Below, piece after piece: positions 19,469 through 21,628 of a stretch of DNA of 21,628 nt. Origin of the DNA: Conidiobolus incongruus B7586 (Eukaryota > Entomophthoromycota > Entomophthoromycetes > Entomophthorales > Conidiobolaceae); the NCBI GenBank assembly GCA_000697335.1, contig JNEM01011488.1, positions 1 through 21,628 on the forward strand, given 5' to 3'. Every line of letters starts with the position of its first letter. Within the stretch, counting starts at the first letter, position 1. The notes beneath the pieces are model-generated. The model was not told the origin of the DNA. It made no database searches and was given only the letters and a program-made list of their open reading frames with translations. Made by a program: the position numbers and the translations under genes.

Positions 19469-20776
19469 TTACTCTGTATTTTTAATAATGGGAATTTTTT
19501 GTGATTAAAAATAAATAAACAATTGAATATATGATATATAAAAATCAATATATGATATAAATTTAATAGTTTCTTTTATTATTAATAACTTTTTGCTATA
19601 CTTTTAGCAAACTTCTAACACTTAAAAAACAGTTCTTTTTATTAAGGACTGAAATTTGATGTTTCACAAACTAATTAAATTTTCCTGCAGAAATTTTCTT
19701 TCTTGCAAGCTGGTTTTTTAATTGCCTAAAGCAATTATAATCACATAGGTTATAATCAGGGGAATATACTAGATGTGGTAGTTCTTTCTAGTTATTTTTA
19801 ATTAGAAAGTATTTTACAGTTTTAGATTTATGTATTTTACAATTATCATGCAAAATAATAGGTTTTCTCAAATTATATTGAGAACACCAATTGGAAATAC
19901 TTTTATTTAAAAAAGCAATATATAGTTTACTATTAATTGATTTTCCTTCAAGAACTAAATAAGAATAGCATATACTATTATAATCTATTACAATAATTAA
20001 CATTCACTTATTAACAAAGTGTTTATTTAAAGGGATTTGTAAAGGGGGTTGATTTAGCTTAATCCAGCATCTTGATTTGTGTTTTGGTAAAGGATTATAC
20101 ATAGGGATCTAAAATTCATCAATTGCAATTATTCACTGTAAAAGTTTAGGCTTCTAGTAATATTTCAATAAGTTTTGTTTAGCAATAGCTACTCTAGCTT
20201 TTTTTTAAGCTTAAGTTAAATTATAAGGTACCTATTTTACATTTTTATTTATTAATTTTAGTTTAAACTTTAAAATATATAAAATACTTGTAAGACTAAT
20301 ATTAAAGTACTGAGATAATTCTCTAGCTGAAATAAAAAGGTGCTTTTCAATATATTTTTTCACTCTATTTACAATTGAAAGAGTAACAGTTAAAGTTAGT
20401 TTTCTAGATTTTAACAGGTTTTGAATAGTTTCTCTCCTAGCCTTAAAGTAATTTACCCAGTAATAAATTATTGATTTAGATAATGCTTCATTACCAAAAG
20501 CTGCTTGTAAATTTTGAATAATTTTAAAGGGTTTATGGTTAAGTTTTACTAATACCAAAATAAAAAACTTTTGATAATCACTATTTGGTTTAAACATGAT
20601 TAAATTAAACAACCAATTTTAAAAAGTTAATTTTTTAATCAAAAAAACTAATATATATATATATTAAAAATATATAATTTCCTATTAACTTTGTATATAT
20701 TTATTCATTTCAAACTAACAATATGTTTGAAAAATTGGAAATTAAAAAATTTCCCATTATTTCAAATTCAAGGTAA
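19469..20776 (-). mobile_element. Mar6: best preserved mariner transposon
   Basis: The element is 1308 bp, flanked by TA at 19467-19468 and 20777-20778. The two terminal repeats match at about 26 of the first 32 bases, sharing TTAC, TG, ATTT and AATAATGGGAA. The overall length is typical of mariner elements. It keeps more G and C than any other copy, and I use it as the family reference. Orientation is the same as Mar1, Mar4 and Mar5. Confidence 0.94.
19563..20597 (-). pseudogene. Mar6 mariner transposase, DD34D triad kept but stopped in frame
   Basis: From the ATG at 20597 to the TAA at 19563 the frame is 345 codons, the Mos1 length, with no net indel and about 10 internal stops. The first 121 codons are open (an ATG five codons upstream, at 20612, is also in frame). 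They carry the helix-turn-helix (about residues 38-56, ALSKSIIYYWVNYFKARRE). A stop then replaces the Trp of the mariner WVPHEL linker motif (VPYNL follows, codons 122-127). Catalytic aspartates are present at 160 (AIDEF), 251 (LHDN) and 286 (NLCDYN), giving DD34D; Mos1 has them at 156, 249 and 284. Other stops sit at family Trp sites, including codon 163 (after DEF) and 270. Codons 198-268 (20003 to about 19791) are an open stretch. It cannot make a full protein. Confidence 0.9.
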
Positions 20777-20778
20777 TA

Positions 20779-21628
20779 TTATAAAATTTATATAATTTTT
20801 TCATTAAACTATAAAATATCTAATCTAATATTAATTTTTTAATTATATCTCATAATTATATATCTATAAATCATGACCAATATTAAAAATTAAATAAAAA
20901 ACCTAATTATTTATATCAAACAAATAATATATTTTTTATTAGTATTTTATTTGTAAATTTTTAATAAAATTATACTTAATTGATTATTTTTAATATATTA
21001 TATTAAATTAATTAATTATAATTTTTGAACTAAAAAGTAGGTTATTTTTTAAATATAAAATGAAATCTATTTTTGATACAAAACCCTTCTTAAACTTATA
21101 TATTATATTTTCTTTTAAGTAATATAAAATTTATAAAGTAAAATACAAAATTTATTAAAATATTTAAATATCAAATATTTCTTATTATTATAATGGTTTT
21201 TTTAATTAAAAAACTTAATAAAAAATTAAAATAAAATATAAACAATTATATTTTAAATTTAAAAATTATCAATAATAATACTTCTTTATTTAACTAATAT
21301 AGTATTAATAAATAATTTTATAAACTATTATATTAATTAAATTTCATATTAATAATAAATATTAAGATATTAAAGTTAAAGAAAATTCCATTCCTTTGAT
21401 AGTTATTAGTATTTTATTAAGTTATTTTATATTTATTATAATGAATTTTAGATTTAATAAATTTTTAATAATATATATTTAATATATTCATAATATTTTT
21501 AAGTTTATTTTAATAACTCTATTATAATTTATCTTAATATCTAAATTTACTTAATAACGAAAAAAAATTTATTTTAAAATATCAATTAAAAATTATAAAT
21601 TATTCAAAATTATATTTTAATTTCAATA
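20779..21628. other. AT-rich spacer at the window end
   Basis: Extremely AT-rich, with no open frame of coding character, no RNA gene and no recognised repeat. Confidence 0.6.

Noticed and set aside
1-21628. CRISPR array, rRNA, tRNA or bacterial-type operon
   Set aside because: No regularly spaced repeats, rRNA-like tracts or tRNA folds were found; the gene content and spacing are fungal.

Overview
The window looks like a gene-poor stretch of an AT-rich fungal genome. The one intact gene encodes a Zn(II)2Cys6 (zinc-cluster) transcription factor, a family essentially confined to fungi. Islands of moderate GC content (present or former coding DNA) sit in very AT-rich filler. The standard genetic code fits: the intact gene uses TGG, CAA and CAG normally and has no internal stop. 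A zygomycete-grade fungus such as an entomophthoralean would be compatible, but that is only a guess.

Layout: 1-3000 holds two decayed mariner transposons (Mar1 on the minus strand, cut by the window edge; Mar2 on the plus strand). A near full-length but dead zinc-cluster gene copy (P1) lies at 4694-6420. An old mariner (Mar3) follows at 7889-9136. The N-terminal stump of another factor (P2) lies at about 9753-9990. The intact factor (TF1, 578 aa) is at 10563-12299. From 13016 to 13990 there is a fossil solo LTR and a GC-richer, coding-like island of unknown identity. Mar4 (14245-15553), a third dead factor copy (P3, about 16240-17760), Mar5 (17820-19054) and Mar6 (19469-20776) complete the window. 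The rest is AT-rich DNA with short hairpins and microsatellites.

Two themes connect the region. First, it is a same-strand cluster of four paralogous zinc-cluster genes of which only one survives. Second, six copies of one mariner family, all flanked by TA where both ends are visible, have piled in between them. In Mar2 and Mar6 the transposase frame is exactly 345 codons long, the length of the Mos1 transposase, with no net indel. It is broken only by in-frame stops, many replacing Trp or Gln codons. The dead transcription-factor copies show the same kind of change at some sites. A C-to-T process acting on repeated DNA, similar in outcome to repeat-induced point mutation, is the most interesting hypothesis here. 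General AT mutation pressure is the main alternative.
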